Of a stretch of DNA of 64,000 nucleotides, positions 49,601 to 62,607 are shown piece after piece. Made by a program: the position numbers and the translations under genes. The stretch covers positions 6,304,501-6,368,500 of the forward strand of contig NC_135566.1 in the NCBI RefSeq assembly GCF_964340395.1, written 5' to 3'. Under the pieces are notes generated by a model. It worked only from the letters and a program-made list of their open reading frames with translations. It searched no databases and had not been told where the DNA came from. This stretch comes from Glandiceps talaboti (taxonomy: Eukaryota > Hemichordata > Enteropneusta > Spengelidae). The first letter of the stretch is position 1, and each line of letters begins with the position of its first letter.

Positions 49601-52600
49601 CATTATCTACCAAGGTCATCATATTATAAATGGTTATGGTATTGATGGGCACATTACATGTTCTCAATATAGCACTGGCATTGATGGGCACCATACATGT
49701 TCCTAATATAGCAGGCATTAGTATGGTGGGCACCACACATGTTCCCAATATAGTGGGGGGGGGGGGGCACTGTTACATGTTCCCACTATGCTGCTATACA
49801 GGCTATAGCAGGCATTGATGGGCACCACGCATGTTCTCAATATGGTGGGCACCACATGTGTTCCCAATATAGTGGGGGTGGGGATGGGGGGTGGGGGGGG
49901 GGTGGGGTGAGGGTGGGCACTCTACATGTTCCCGCTATGTTGCTAGAGCCGCTTTAGCGGGCATTGATTGGTATCCTATGTGTTCCCACTATAGCAGTAT
50001 TGATGGGGCCGCATCATACATGTTGCTGCTGTAGTGGCATTGGTGGCACACCATACAGTATGTGCTCTCACTATAGCAGCATTGGCTGGCATCATTATGC
50101 TCCCACTATAGCTGGTAATGGTGGGCAGCATACATTTTTCCAAAATAGCAGGCATTTTGTTAGAGAACCCTGATAAAGTGACTGTGGAACACAGGTAGAT
50201 TTTAATTTTGGTGACTGTGACACCTCCATTGCAGCCATATTCGTAATCATAATATTAAACTGATATATTGACTCATCGTATATACAGTTGTCAGTATGGT
50301 GCTAGGTCATATATTGTGACAATTGTTTGATGAATAGCCTACATCGCAATTATAATGATGGTGTCTCAGTAGTAATAAATTCATATTTCATTATGAACGG
50401 TATATTACTAAGCACAATTATTATATTCATCATTAACAAAATTCTCTTTTTTTAATCAGTCATGCTATTATACTTGAAGCCTGACATTTTAATGTGTAGT
50501 ATAGCAAGGATATGAGATATAATTAATTAATTAACAGTTGGAGGCATATGGTGGTATAGTCAAGTACCCTTAACTTTATTCATATACATTGCACAGATGT
50601 TTGTTTATAATACTAACCTAATGATCATATACTGTATAACATAAATAGTTACGATATTTGCCAAAAAACATTCCATATTTTGCTGCAAAAGGTAATTTTT
50701 ATGGTCATAATAGCCAGCTTAATACTTAACCTTGACCTTCAAAGTAAATTCTCAATATCAAATCCATTCTGAAATATTCCAGACACTTTGTAGTATAAGT
50801 TTGACTAATATTTTATAAGATCTTTGGCACAGTCATAAAGAACAACGGTGGGTACAGTCATGCATCAAGTTTGGTGTTCATATCACTGTTTTTATTGAAT
50901 TACAGCCATATTTGGTGTAAAAGTCAACAATTTACGTAACAGCTCTGGAACCATAAGACATAGATTTGATTCAAGTGTCTACTACTGTTATATAAGATTT
51001 GATTCAAGCGTCTACTACTTTTGTATAAGATTTGATTCAAGCGTCTACTACTATAGTATAAGATTTGATTCAAGCGTCTACTATTGTTGTATAAGATTTG
51101 ATTCAAGTGTCTACTACTATAGTATAAGATTTGATTCAAGTGTCTTCTACTATAGTATAAGATTTGATTCAAGCATCTACTACTATTGTATAAGATTTGA
51201 TTCAAGTGTCTACTACTATAGTATAACATTTGATTCAAGTGTCTACTACTATAGTATAAGATTTGATTCAAGTGTCTACTACTATAGTATAAGATTTGAT
51301 TCAAGTGTCTACTACTATAGTATAAGATTTGATTCAAGTGTCTACTACTATAGTATAAGATTTGATTCAAGTGTCTACTACTGTAGTATAAGATTTGATT
51401 CAAGTGTCTTCTACTGTTGTATAAGATTTGATTCAAGTGTCTACTACTATAGTATAAGATTTGATTCAAGTGTCTACTACTATAGTATAAGATTTGATTC
51501 AAGTGTCTACTACTGTTGTATAAGATGTTACGTTTCTGCTGATGTGACCTTTCAGTTAGTATCTTTATATTGGGCAATGACCTTCTAAGTCAAAATTTAA
51601 CTCAAAAAATTAATTACTTGAGGGAATGTGTGTTCTATGAAGACTTGTTATCTTTGTAAAGAGACATGTCTGATAGATATCACATAATAAAGTATTGTAA
51701 ATTTACTTTTAGTAATTAATATCCCAATTGAAAACAAGGTGTTTTCACAGAATGTAAAATGATATTGTCGCAAGGAGAAGGCGTAATGTCAGTGTGATCA
51801 TCCGAATAACTCTAACACAGTCATCTGTTACATGAATGATTAATGTTGCCATGGATACAATAAATTATGAAATAAAGCCTATTTTTTTCTTAACGATAGC
51901 ATTGCAATTGAAATATTTCCACGTCATTGAATTATTAATCATGACAAATTTCCCTGTGAGGGATAATAAAGTAATAAAGTAATAATAATAATAATGAAAT
52001 GGGGATAGAACTCCCTGGGACAGTACCAGTAGCAGCTCTGGTAGGGTTGTGTAGCCAGTGCTGGAAACCCCAAGCCACATTTTAGACCCATTTTGAATCA
52101 GATCTATTGAAAAGTTACATGTAGGTCTTGTGGCCAGTTTTGAATAACTGAAATGATTTTACTGACTGAATGAAGGGTGGCAAAACATTCCATGAGCAAA
52201 GTCACGTGTGCAAATTGTGAACACCCTATCACCTCTCATATGAAGCCATGGCATGTTTATGTTCATTTACATTGTAGTATGTGCCTGAAATAAAAATCGT
52301 ACAACTGTTGCTGTTGTTGTTTGTAAGAAAATTGAACCAATTCTGAGTTAAAATCATGAAATTTAGGGTCACCATACAATAAATCAAGGGTCAACAAAGG
52401 TTGACTCTCTATTTTAATGTGTGATGCTGTTTAATGTGTAATTTGTAATCCACTCGCTGTCTTCTGAATTTTTATCCTTCATATTTGAAAGAACCATTTT
52501 AACCAGCAAACAGTTATATACACCATTTGTACCCTTTCTTTTGAGATATTTTAATGGTATTTTTTTTCTGTGTTTTTGTAGCTGTTGTATTATATTTTTT

Positions 52601-55600
52601 CTCTAGGTGTTACTTTGTTGTACAATGCACTGAGACATAGTGTAGAGCATTTCTTTTAAGAATTAAAATTAAAAATAATAATAATAATAATAGAATTTTT
52701 CACTTTCCTACTGACTATCAGACTGAATCTCATGGTTTATATATCATTCGTGTTCCACAACTAACGTCTCAGGTTGCTGATAACAAAAATGTAGCTACAT
52801 TAAGAATTTATGAATTTTCCATACATTGTTCTCCAATTTCTACTTAGGCGTAAAAAAAAACTGTGTGGTTCCTATTACATATATATTTTTTTTCATATGT
52901 GAGTGTCTAGTTCAGGTAGTTATGTTTTCTGTTGATTTCTATATGGTCTCTGTGTTATTGGCTTTTTCCATTACAGATTGGAAGAACAGTTTTATATTGT
53001 CTTTTTCAGTTGATGTCTGTTTCCGCATCCACTATTTCTTTCGAGACGTCACAATTTTCGCGATTTTCTTATTTTCTCTCTCGAATATGTAAAAAAAAGT
53101 TTAGGGTCAGCGTGAAAAACTAGGTGGGGTCGGGTAACCAGAACCAAACAACTTTTTTATTTGGCCTTACTATTATATGTATACCAAAGCACATTCACTT
53201 GATGTGTAGTACACACCACATTGTCAAAAAATTATCCTGCAACCCATTAACCAATCAGAAAGGTTAATACAGCATTAACATAAATTATGTGTAACACACT
53301 CAGCATTGTTAAAAAAATTACATTTTTCTGCAACTCATTAACCAATCAGAAAGGTTGATACAGTATTTGCATAAATTATGTGTAGCACACTCAGCATTGT
53401 CAAGAATGTTATTATCCTTATATTTACTGAGTGAAATACTTCTGCATGACTTTCTTTCGTGATATAAACTTAAAAGTTTAGTATCAGTCCAGTCTATGAT
53501 TTTTGGATAAAGGGGGGAACTTGGACAATGAAACTGTATGTACTTGTAGAACTTATGGAAATAATTTTTTCCTTTTTTTTTAGAATTATGAGGCTATGTC
53601 GAATTCATTCAAAGTTGAAAAAATAGATGGCGTTGAGATGACTAAACAAATTTCAGAAGCTATGAACGAAATGTTAGAAAATAAAGTGAAGGCTGTTGAG
53701 GTGAGTTACTATGTTTATAACTTTAGTTGTATGATTTACAGCTGATCGTATCGTAGTTATAGGATTGACAGCACATCACACCTGGGTTACAGGATTGACA
53801 GCACATCACACCTGGGTTATAGGATTGACAGCACATCACACCTGGGTTATAGGATTGACAGCACATCACACCCGGGTTATAGAATTGACAGCACATCATG
53901 CCTGGGTTACAGGATTGACAGCACATAACACCAGGGTTATAGGATTGACAGCACATCACACTTGGGTTATATGATTGACAGCACATCACACCAGGGCAGT
54001 GTTCTGCCGAGGCCGCGGCCTTGCGACATTGGCCCCCTAAAATTACAAATGGCGCAATAATTTTCCCACCTTGCGTCAATTTGGCGCATTCATTTTACGG
54101 CAGACACCTAAGTCCAGGGCAAGCCCCTGCCCTGGCCGGCGTCAATACCACAAAAAGTATACTGACTCCGTAAGCGATAGTTTTGTTGACATCATATAAG
54201 ATACAGTGACAACGCGCAGTTCTATTGTTAACATGCAAACAAATGGATTAATATGCAACAAAAAGATACAACTTTGATAAAACATAATCTTCAATTGAAA
54301 CATTAGAGGGAGTAGATGAGACGCCGAAATGGACGTCTCTCTTCACATGTTTTGTCTACCGACGCATCACTGTCTCGACCTCTGACCTACTCACTGACGT
54401 GTGTGAAACACTGAACTTGCTACGGGAAATCGGAACATCTCTCTGCCACATAAGCCTTAGGAAACCAAATTTTATGGGACAGGTTGTGATTTTCATTTGT
54501 TGATGGGTTAAATTAATGGAAACAAAAATGAGTACATGTGTATTTTGATCCCGACAAAGCTGTGTTAGGGGATCGTGTTGCGTGATGTTGACAGTGACAC
54601 ATGTGAATGTTTGGCACTGAATCAATGAGTGATCACTGGCATAACCACTCGAGACGGCCGATGCATGTGCGCCCGGTCAGACATGAAGAATGAACTCAGA
54701 GATGAAATCAGAAAATAATTACAGTTGTATTTACAAAGCATCCTAACTTTGACGTTGTTGATAGTTTTAGTTCAAGATCTCTGAGTTTCAAGGACACCTA
54801 ATGTCAGCTTTCCGTATCAAGTTTACAATACATGTATGTAACTAATGCTGTCATTTGATATAGCAGGACCAAATCATGTTGAAAGTTTGTTTGACTATTA
54901 TTTGTAAGTTTTTCGTTCACATTTGGTACTTTTTAAAGTCAGGGAGTTTATTTTCCTCAAAATGTTTTTTTTTTTTTAAACTCTTGTCATGAATTTGAAG
55001 AGGGAATGATAAACACAGCAGAGTGTAACAGTTGTAAAAATGAAACAAGTGCCAAGTGGTTACAAGATTAGGATTTCTCAAATTTTTTATTCAAGCATAT
55101 GTTCACTAATTTTGAAGTTGTTCTTTGTCCTTGTCTGAGAAAAGGAATCATAAATTTGAGTACTGCTATTCATTGATAGTCAGATTAAAAATTGTGACTA
55201 CCTGGCTGTCCAATCTTTCTAAACAATATATAATATACTCTGTAGAAATGACTTTAAATTACATAATTGTAGTTGCCTTCTTTTTCTAAGGTGTAATGTG
55301 TAGTACACAATTTTCAAAAAATAGCTTACTGGGAACTGTTATTATGAATGGAATTTTTTTATGTAGTTGGGTAATAGTCTATGTGTAATGGAATATCTCA
55401 GACCACGGTATCTCTATAGTGGTCCGAGGTAATATATATAATTTCATAGACAATAAATAATTGACCCCACTCCCTGTCAAATGACCCCTCTTTTTGCAAC
55501 CAGGGGGCCATTGTCCCCACTAGTTGGAAACCTTGGCAGAACACTGCCAGGGTTATAGGATTGACAGCACATCACACCTGGGTCATAGGATTGACAGCAC

Positions 55601-57618
55601 ATCACACCCGGGTTATAGAATTGACAGCACATCATGCCTGGGTTACAGGATTGACAGCACATAACACCAGGGTTATAGGATTGACAGCACATCACACCTG
55701 TGGTATATGATTGACAGCACATCATGCCTGGGTTATAGGATTGACAGCACATCACACCTGGGTTATAGGATTGACAGCACATCACACCTGGGTTATATAA
55801 TTGACAGCACATCACACCTGGGTTATAGGATTGACAGCACATCACACCTGGGTTATAGGATTGACAGCACATCACACCAGGGTTATAGGATTGACAGCAC
55901 ATCACACCTTGGTTATAGAATTGACAGCACATCATGCCTGGGTTACAGGATTGACAGCACATCACACCAGGGTTATAGAATTGACAGCACATCATGCCTG
56001 GGTTACAGGATTGACAGCACATCACACCAGTGTTATAGGATTGACAGCACATCACACCTGGGTTATAGAATTGACAGCACATCACACTTGGGTTATAGAA
56101 TTGACAGCACATCACACCTGGTTTATATGATTGACTGCACATCACACCTGGGTTATATAGTTGACAGCACATCACACCTGGGTTATAGGATTGACAGCTG
56201 ATCACACCTGGGTTATAGAATTGACAGCACATCACACTTGGGTTATAGAATTGACAGCACATCACACCTGGGTTATATGATTGACAGCACATCACACCTG
56301 GGTTATATAGTTGACAGCACATCACACCTGGGTTATATGATTGACAGCAGACCACTGTTGTGTTATTGGATTGACAGCACATCACATTTGAGTTATTGGA
56401 TTGACAGCAGATCACATCTTATCTAGGTTATCTGGGCGTCTACCCCATGATGTACATAATTATATCAGTGTAAATTCCTGTTTATAGAATCAGTCTTTTT
56501 TCCTTAGGCCCCTCACCTTTTGAATAAAATCACAAGTTACAATTATTTAGATTTAATGCATGCCACTTTATATTTGATTTCCCTGTCCACTCATAATTAC
56601 TGTTGAAATAGTTGGTTTTAAGCGGTGAGTACTTTCATTTTATTTCAGAAACTTGTAGAAGCTGCAGAAGTAGCAAATTTCAACAGTCCATTGGCAGATA
56701 ATAAAGAAGAATTTACTCCAGAAGATGTAAGTTTCATTAATGATTATTTTGCAATGAAATTCATAGGACCAGCATGAAAGGAATAGACACAGCAGTGATT
56801 TTCAAGATAAACTCAATTGATAAGATCCTGTATATAAACAATTACACTCTTTGGAAAGTCCAATTCAAAGAATCAACGCCAAGTGTGGTATCTGATAACA
56901 GGAGGTCATAAAATAGATGTCTTTTGTTCAATCTCAGTCTAAGGTTAAATAAAAATAGTGTTTTTAGTAAGGTCAACTTCAGTCAGTCTAGATATTGGCG
57001 TCATAATTTATGACCTCCTGTTATCAGATACCACACTTGGAGTCAACGTTCTTGTTCTATTTTGACCCTCTAGCATGAGGTTAAATGCTATTGCAGATTA
57101 CGATAATTAGAGATATTATTCGCAACATTTTTGTTTGTCTAGCCAAAGGAAAATTTGGGCACTAGGGCATTGCTGTTATGGTGACCATTCAAAAAATTTC
57201 CGTGGACAAATAAGAGATATTAGTACAAGTCAGCTATAAGATGGGTAGCACAGTTGGCAAACACAAACTGAATGTGGGCCAAAAAGCAGCTCACCAGTGT
57301 TTGTTGAACACATTAGTTTGTGTACTGCAAGTTTACCAATTATGCCTGTTGTCCATCAACTTAATTAGTTTTTGTTTTCTTTTTGATCTTTCCAGGTTAG
57401 TTACTACAATGCCATGTTGATCAATAAATGGAATAATGATTCTCAAGAATACTATGAGTATAATAAACTTGGTGGTGAATTTCTTCTGGAGTCGGACGAA
57501 CACTTTAATAAAATTGAAGTGAATATTACCCAGAGTACAGTGCAAGTACCAACAAATGTTTACAATAGAGGTGGGTATATCATTGCTCTGTTTAGTCTTC
57601 ATTCCTCTAGCTGTAGGC

Positions 57619-57691
<73 letters not shown>

Positions 57692-60600
57692 GCGTGCATG
57701 CATGCGTGTGTGTGTACGTGCATGCGTGCATGCATGCATGCATGTGTATATGTCTGCCTGCCTGCCTGCCTGTCTGTCTGTCTGTCTGTCTGTCTGTATT
57801 TGTGTTTGTGTTTGTGTTTGTGTTTGTGTTTGTGTGTGTGTTTGTATTTGTGTTTGTGTGTTTTGATTATATGTGGGCATATGTGTGTGCATGTATGTTT
57901 TGGGGTGTGTGTTTGTGTCTAATTCTATGAGTGTACATTGGCATGTGTGTGCGTGTCACTATGTGTGTGTATGTATGCATGCACACATGTGTGTATGTGT
58001 TGCATGCACAAAATTATATATGTTACACTTCAGAAATAAATATCACAAGTTTTTTTTTCAGCTGACAATGTCACTAAATTATTCAAGAAAGTCAGTGAAA
58101 ATCAGGGATTGCCAAATTTTTTAAATAGCGGTCACATTAGTATCAAAATTAAGACATTTTTGGAATCTGATAATTGCGGCCAAATATACTGTATGTTTAG
58201 CTCTATAGGAAAATAACAGATTGTCAATTTCCTTGAAAATAAGATCATAAAACCACCCAGCTTTGATATCGAAAAGTTTGGAGACATTTCTAGAACTTTT
58301 ATTTTCCTAAATAAGGCACATTCATATCACTTATCATGAAATAATAACATCGTTTGATGACTTTTATTTTCAGAGGACAAAGTGTTGAGGGACATTGATA
58401 TGACAGAAGCTCTAGACGTTGTATTCAGTGAGAATTATGAAAATGATCCAACATTGACATGGCAGTATTTTGGAAGCTACACAGGATTCTTCAGGAACTA
58501 TCCAGGTATACTATCCTTGGTGTCATCAAAACTCAAAAAATCTCATTATCGACAGCCTTCACATTGATGTTAAACAACAATCTAGTACCGTAACAGGAAG
58601 GCTATAATAATATTTGCTAAGCAATGGAATACATTAGACAATGATGAGCATGCAAATCACAGTCCAAGGTTACATGCATATTTAATTTGTATATTTGCAT
58701 ATATTGGCCATAAGGGAAACTCAAAAGTGTACATTATACACACTGGCTGTAAAGGGTGAATAAGGTAACCATGCAGTTTTGCCAACACCTTCCCTCAAAG
58801 ACAAATTAATGGTGGTGAGTCATCAACTGGGCTATCGGTAATTCCATTATGCTAATTCCATCGTTCATTAATTTATACATTGCTCATTTATAATATATAC
58901 TGTTGCTATGACTACTGTTTCAAGTACAAAATGTATACTGCAGATATGAATGTTAAATGCAGCCATACTGATCATTATGTATATGTTGCCATGTCTACTG
59001 TAACCATGGTAACCATACAGATAGTTGTAAAGGTAATACTTAAACAGAACAAAATGAATGTAGAGGAAGTCACCAATAGTGTTACTACATAATAGATTAT
59101 TATTTTTCGTTGTTTATTTATATTTCATACAATATGAACACTAATTAGGTATACAGTGGCAGACAAATGCAATGGGACTAGATTTATTTGACAGCAGAAC
59201 TCGTGGTTGGTAGGTCATCTTTTATTTATCTATTCAGTTGATACAACATACACATATAGCAAAGCATAAACATTCAGTGACCATGTAGCATATAGGCTGT
59301 AAAAATTACTGTAGATCAAAATGTCTTTTTATATTTCTTGAGTCATTAAGTCATTTTTATGTAATGATACTTAGTAAAGATCCAGATCGGATAAGGATGA
59401 AAATTTTGTTGAAAAACAGTTGATTGGCAGACCTAAAGAAAATGTTTGTCCAAAACAAAAGAATGACCCTATGTATGGCTCCACTGATAAATAGCATGAA
59501 TATGAGATCCTGGGATTGAGTTCCTTGCCTTTAAACTGAATGTTATATGCTTTATGTGTGTGTATGTCTTCACTGTACAAAAAAATGACATGTTATGTTT
59601 AACTTTTAACAAACGATATGATTTGTGATTGTATTATTTCAGGAATAGAATGGAGTGTTGACAATGTTACCGCATTGGATTTGTTTGATTGCAGGGATAG
59701 GGGATGGTGAGTGCAGTGTCCTTCACTGTAGACATGTCTTAATTATTACGGCATGACATATGGTTGGCTCTGGTGGTGAACAAATGCTTGTCTGTGCACT
59801 CTTGCAGCTGTTTGCCAAGTATTAATGCTTTCTTGGTGTGCATGCACCAGCTAAGGGAGACCCTATTAACTTTATGTTTCTCATCGTAACACCTAGATAG
59901 ATATTGGGTTAATACAAAGAAAAAGAAACAAGAGATAAATCCCTTGATAAACAAACAACTGTCATGTACTGGTATAACACTGTGTACATGTTGGTGAGGC
60001 TTTCAATTCATAGTCTTGATGTCTTAGAAATCAATCAAGATATTCTTGATCTCAAATTTCAATCATAAATAATAAAAGGGCGCCATTTTTTGGTCAGATT
60101 ACGACACATAGATATGAAAGGGTCACCCTAAATGTCTGTTTCTTGTGGTATAGGGACACCACCAAACATCTGCTGTCACTATTTTTTTGCATGTTAACAG
60201 CACTTCATAGCATGGCTTGTTCAGACTTAAAAGTATACAAGCTGCCAAGCATGCTCACTTTCTACTTTTGCTTTAAGCGTACCCAACTGATGCTTATTGG
60301 TATGTGGGAACACCTTTCACTTGTGTTGTTTAGCATGGCTTGGCTGATACTTGCTGATGTATTCTAATGATAATAATAATATTAAGGAAACATTTTCTTT
60401 TTTCATAGTTTTTTTTCACAGCATGGCTTGGCTGATCATCTTGCTGATGGCTTTGATTTTGAAACATATGGGTTTTTTGTGATTTTTTTGTGTGGTAGAA
60501 TACAATAAACAGTTTGTGTTACAGCAGTGGCAAGCTAAGCATGGCATTTGGTCTGAAGATGTTGGCAAAACTTTTATCTTCATAAACAGAGAAACCACAG

Positions 60601-62355
60601 TTGCATAACACTTAGCTTGCTGGCACTGTATAAACTGTTATATGTATTAAGTCATCATTACAAATGCAGTGTGTGTGGTATATACAGCAGATTTGAAAAT
60701 ACTGATCAGTAGCTCTGTTTTGATACAATTACAGATAAACTAACAAGTAACTACACATGCTACACTTTTAGATAGTAAGATTGAATGAATCATGAAGACA
60801 GTTTCTTGCAACATTTCCTCTACTAAAATGAAATGAACTGATGTGCCACCATTCAGACATCAAAACATTGGCACCTGCATGTCTGCATCTTGTTTCAGTA
60901 CATTGGTTTAAATGGTTTATTTCATTCAGACTAAATGTAGCAATAAATTGTGATCTTGCTGTTGAAGTGTAGCATGTGTAGTTTCTTATTGATTTCTTTG
61001 TGGCTGTATTAAACAGAACCACTGAATGATTTTTTGAAATCTGCTGTATATAGCTAACACGCTAGTGATGCCATGTTGCTACATTGAAATCATTATTGCA
61101 TACCTGTATGTAAATGATACCACTGTAGGTACTCGGGGGTATTTTCACTTGTGCTTGTAGTGTTTTCTGTAGCACTTTCACTAGTGTACTGCAGAGAACA
61201 CACCAAGCACTCGTTCAAATACCCCAAGTCACCACACTTGCATGCGTCTCTCCTAGTAGTATTGTCAATTGAAAAACATTTGGGTAAAGTAATAAAGCAG
61301 ACTAATTTTTTAATGCATTACATAAGACTTTCTGTATAGAGATTTCAAATTAATATTTTGTTTGTTCAGCCAAAGAAAATACAAGTGACATAAGGAGCCT
61401 TGTCACTATGAGTTAAACACAAGTGGGTGACAAGACCCCTTATGTCACAAGTAGTTTCTAGTGGAATGAAAAAAGTGATGGAGGATAACATCATTATACT
61501 TTAGTAAGTTTAAAGAAAAAAAAGAGAAAAATCTGCATTTCTGACTCTAAATTCTAGCACCACAGAACCAATGATATAGATGTGCATTGTGATGAAACAT
61601 AGAACAAGAAATCCAATGTTTTCTATTCAAAAAAAATCAAACACATACAACTTAGTTCACACATGGAATAGTGTTTATAATAGTTTGGTCATATGTATAT
61701 CCTGATAGAACTTTTGTAACAATTATTTGTAAGCAGTGAGTGTCATAACCATTTTAATTAACATATATACAGGTACATCCAAGCAGCTACCTCTCCCAAG
61801 AATATTGTGATCTTGGTTGATACTAGTGGAAGTATGTTAGGCTTACGTAATGATATAGCCAAACATACAGTACAGACATTGATTGACACCCTTGGTGATG
61901 ACGATTTCTTCAATGTAATGCAAGTAAGTTCAGATATATTCATAGTGATGTACTGTGTGTGTGTGTGTGTGTCTGTCTGTCTGTCTGGATGGATGGATGG
62001 ATGGATGGATGTATGGATGGATGGGTTGATGGATATTTGTGCTAGATCTGATCTTTTCATTTCACTCCACACACGTGCTGTAAAGATAACGTCTAATGAA
62101 ATGAACCTCTTGATGAAAGAGAGAAACGTACAGAACAATAATGAATGCATGGGCATCACATTTATTCAAATTTTGCAAAACTTTTTTTTTTGCAGTTTGA
62201 TCAAGAAACTAGGTACTTGGAGGAATGTTTCAATGACACTTTAGTCCAAGCAAACTCTGACAATAAAGAGGTAAGTGAGTTGACTTTAATCTCAGCATAC
62301 GCTAGGTTTTTGAGTCTAACTGAACTGAGGATCAGTAGTATATAATAGTGAAGTA

Positions 62356-62435
<80 letters not shown>

Positions 62436-62575
62436 TGTGTGTGTATTAGCATGTGTGTGTGAAAGAGAGGGAGAGCATGTGAGCATGTGTACATGTATGT
62501 ATGTATGTATGTATGTATGTATGTATGTATGTATGTATGTAGGTATGTATGTATGTAGGTATGTATGTAGGTATG

Positions 62576-62607
<32 letters not shown>

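Noticed and set aside
50924-51577. 217-residue minus-strand frame with [11 protein letters not shown] repeats
   Set aside because: Product of the 33-bp minisatellite, antisense within an alpha-2/delta intron.
55477-56415. 312-residue minus-strand open frame with [10 protein letters not shown] repeats
   Set aside because: It exactly follows the 30-bp minisatellite, continues into transposon sequence, is open on both strands, and has no start context, splice structure or known domain.
58062-58090. Possible extra alpha-2/delta exon after a good poly-T acceptor (CTGACAATG...)
   Set aside because: The only nearby donor gives 29 nt, which breaks the frame. Joining exon 5 directly to exon 6 gives the family-typical length.
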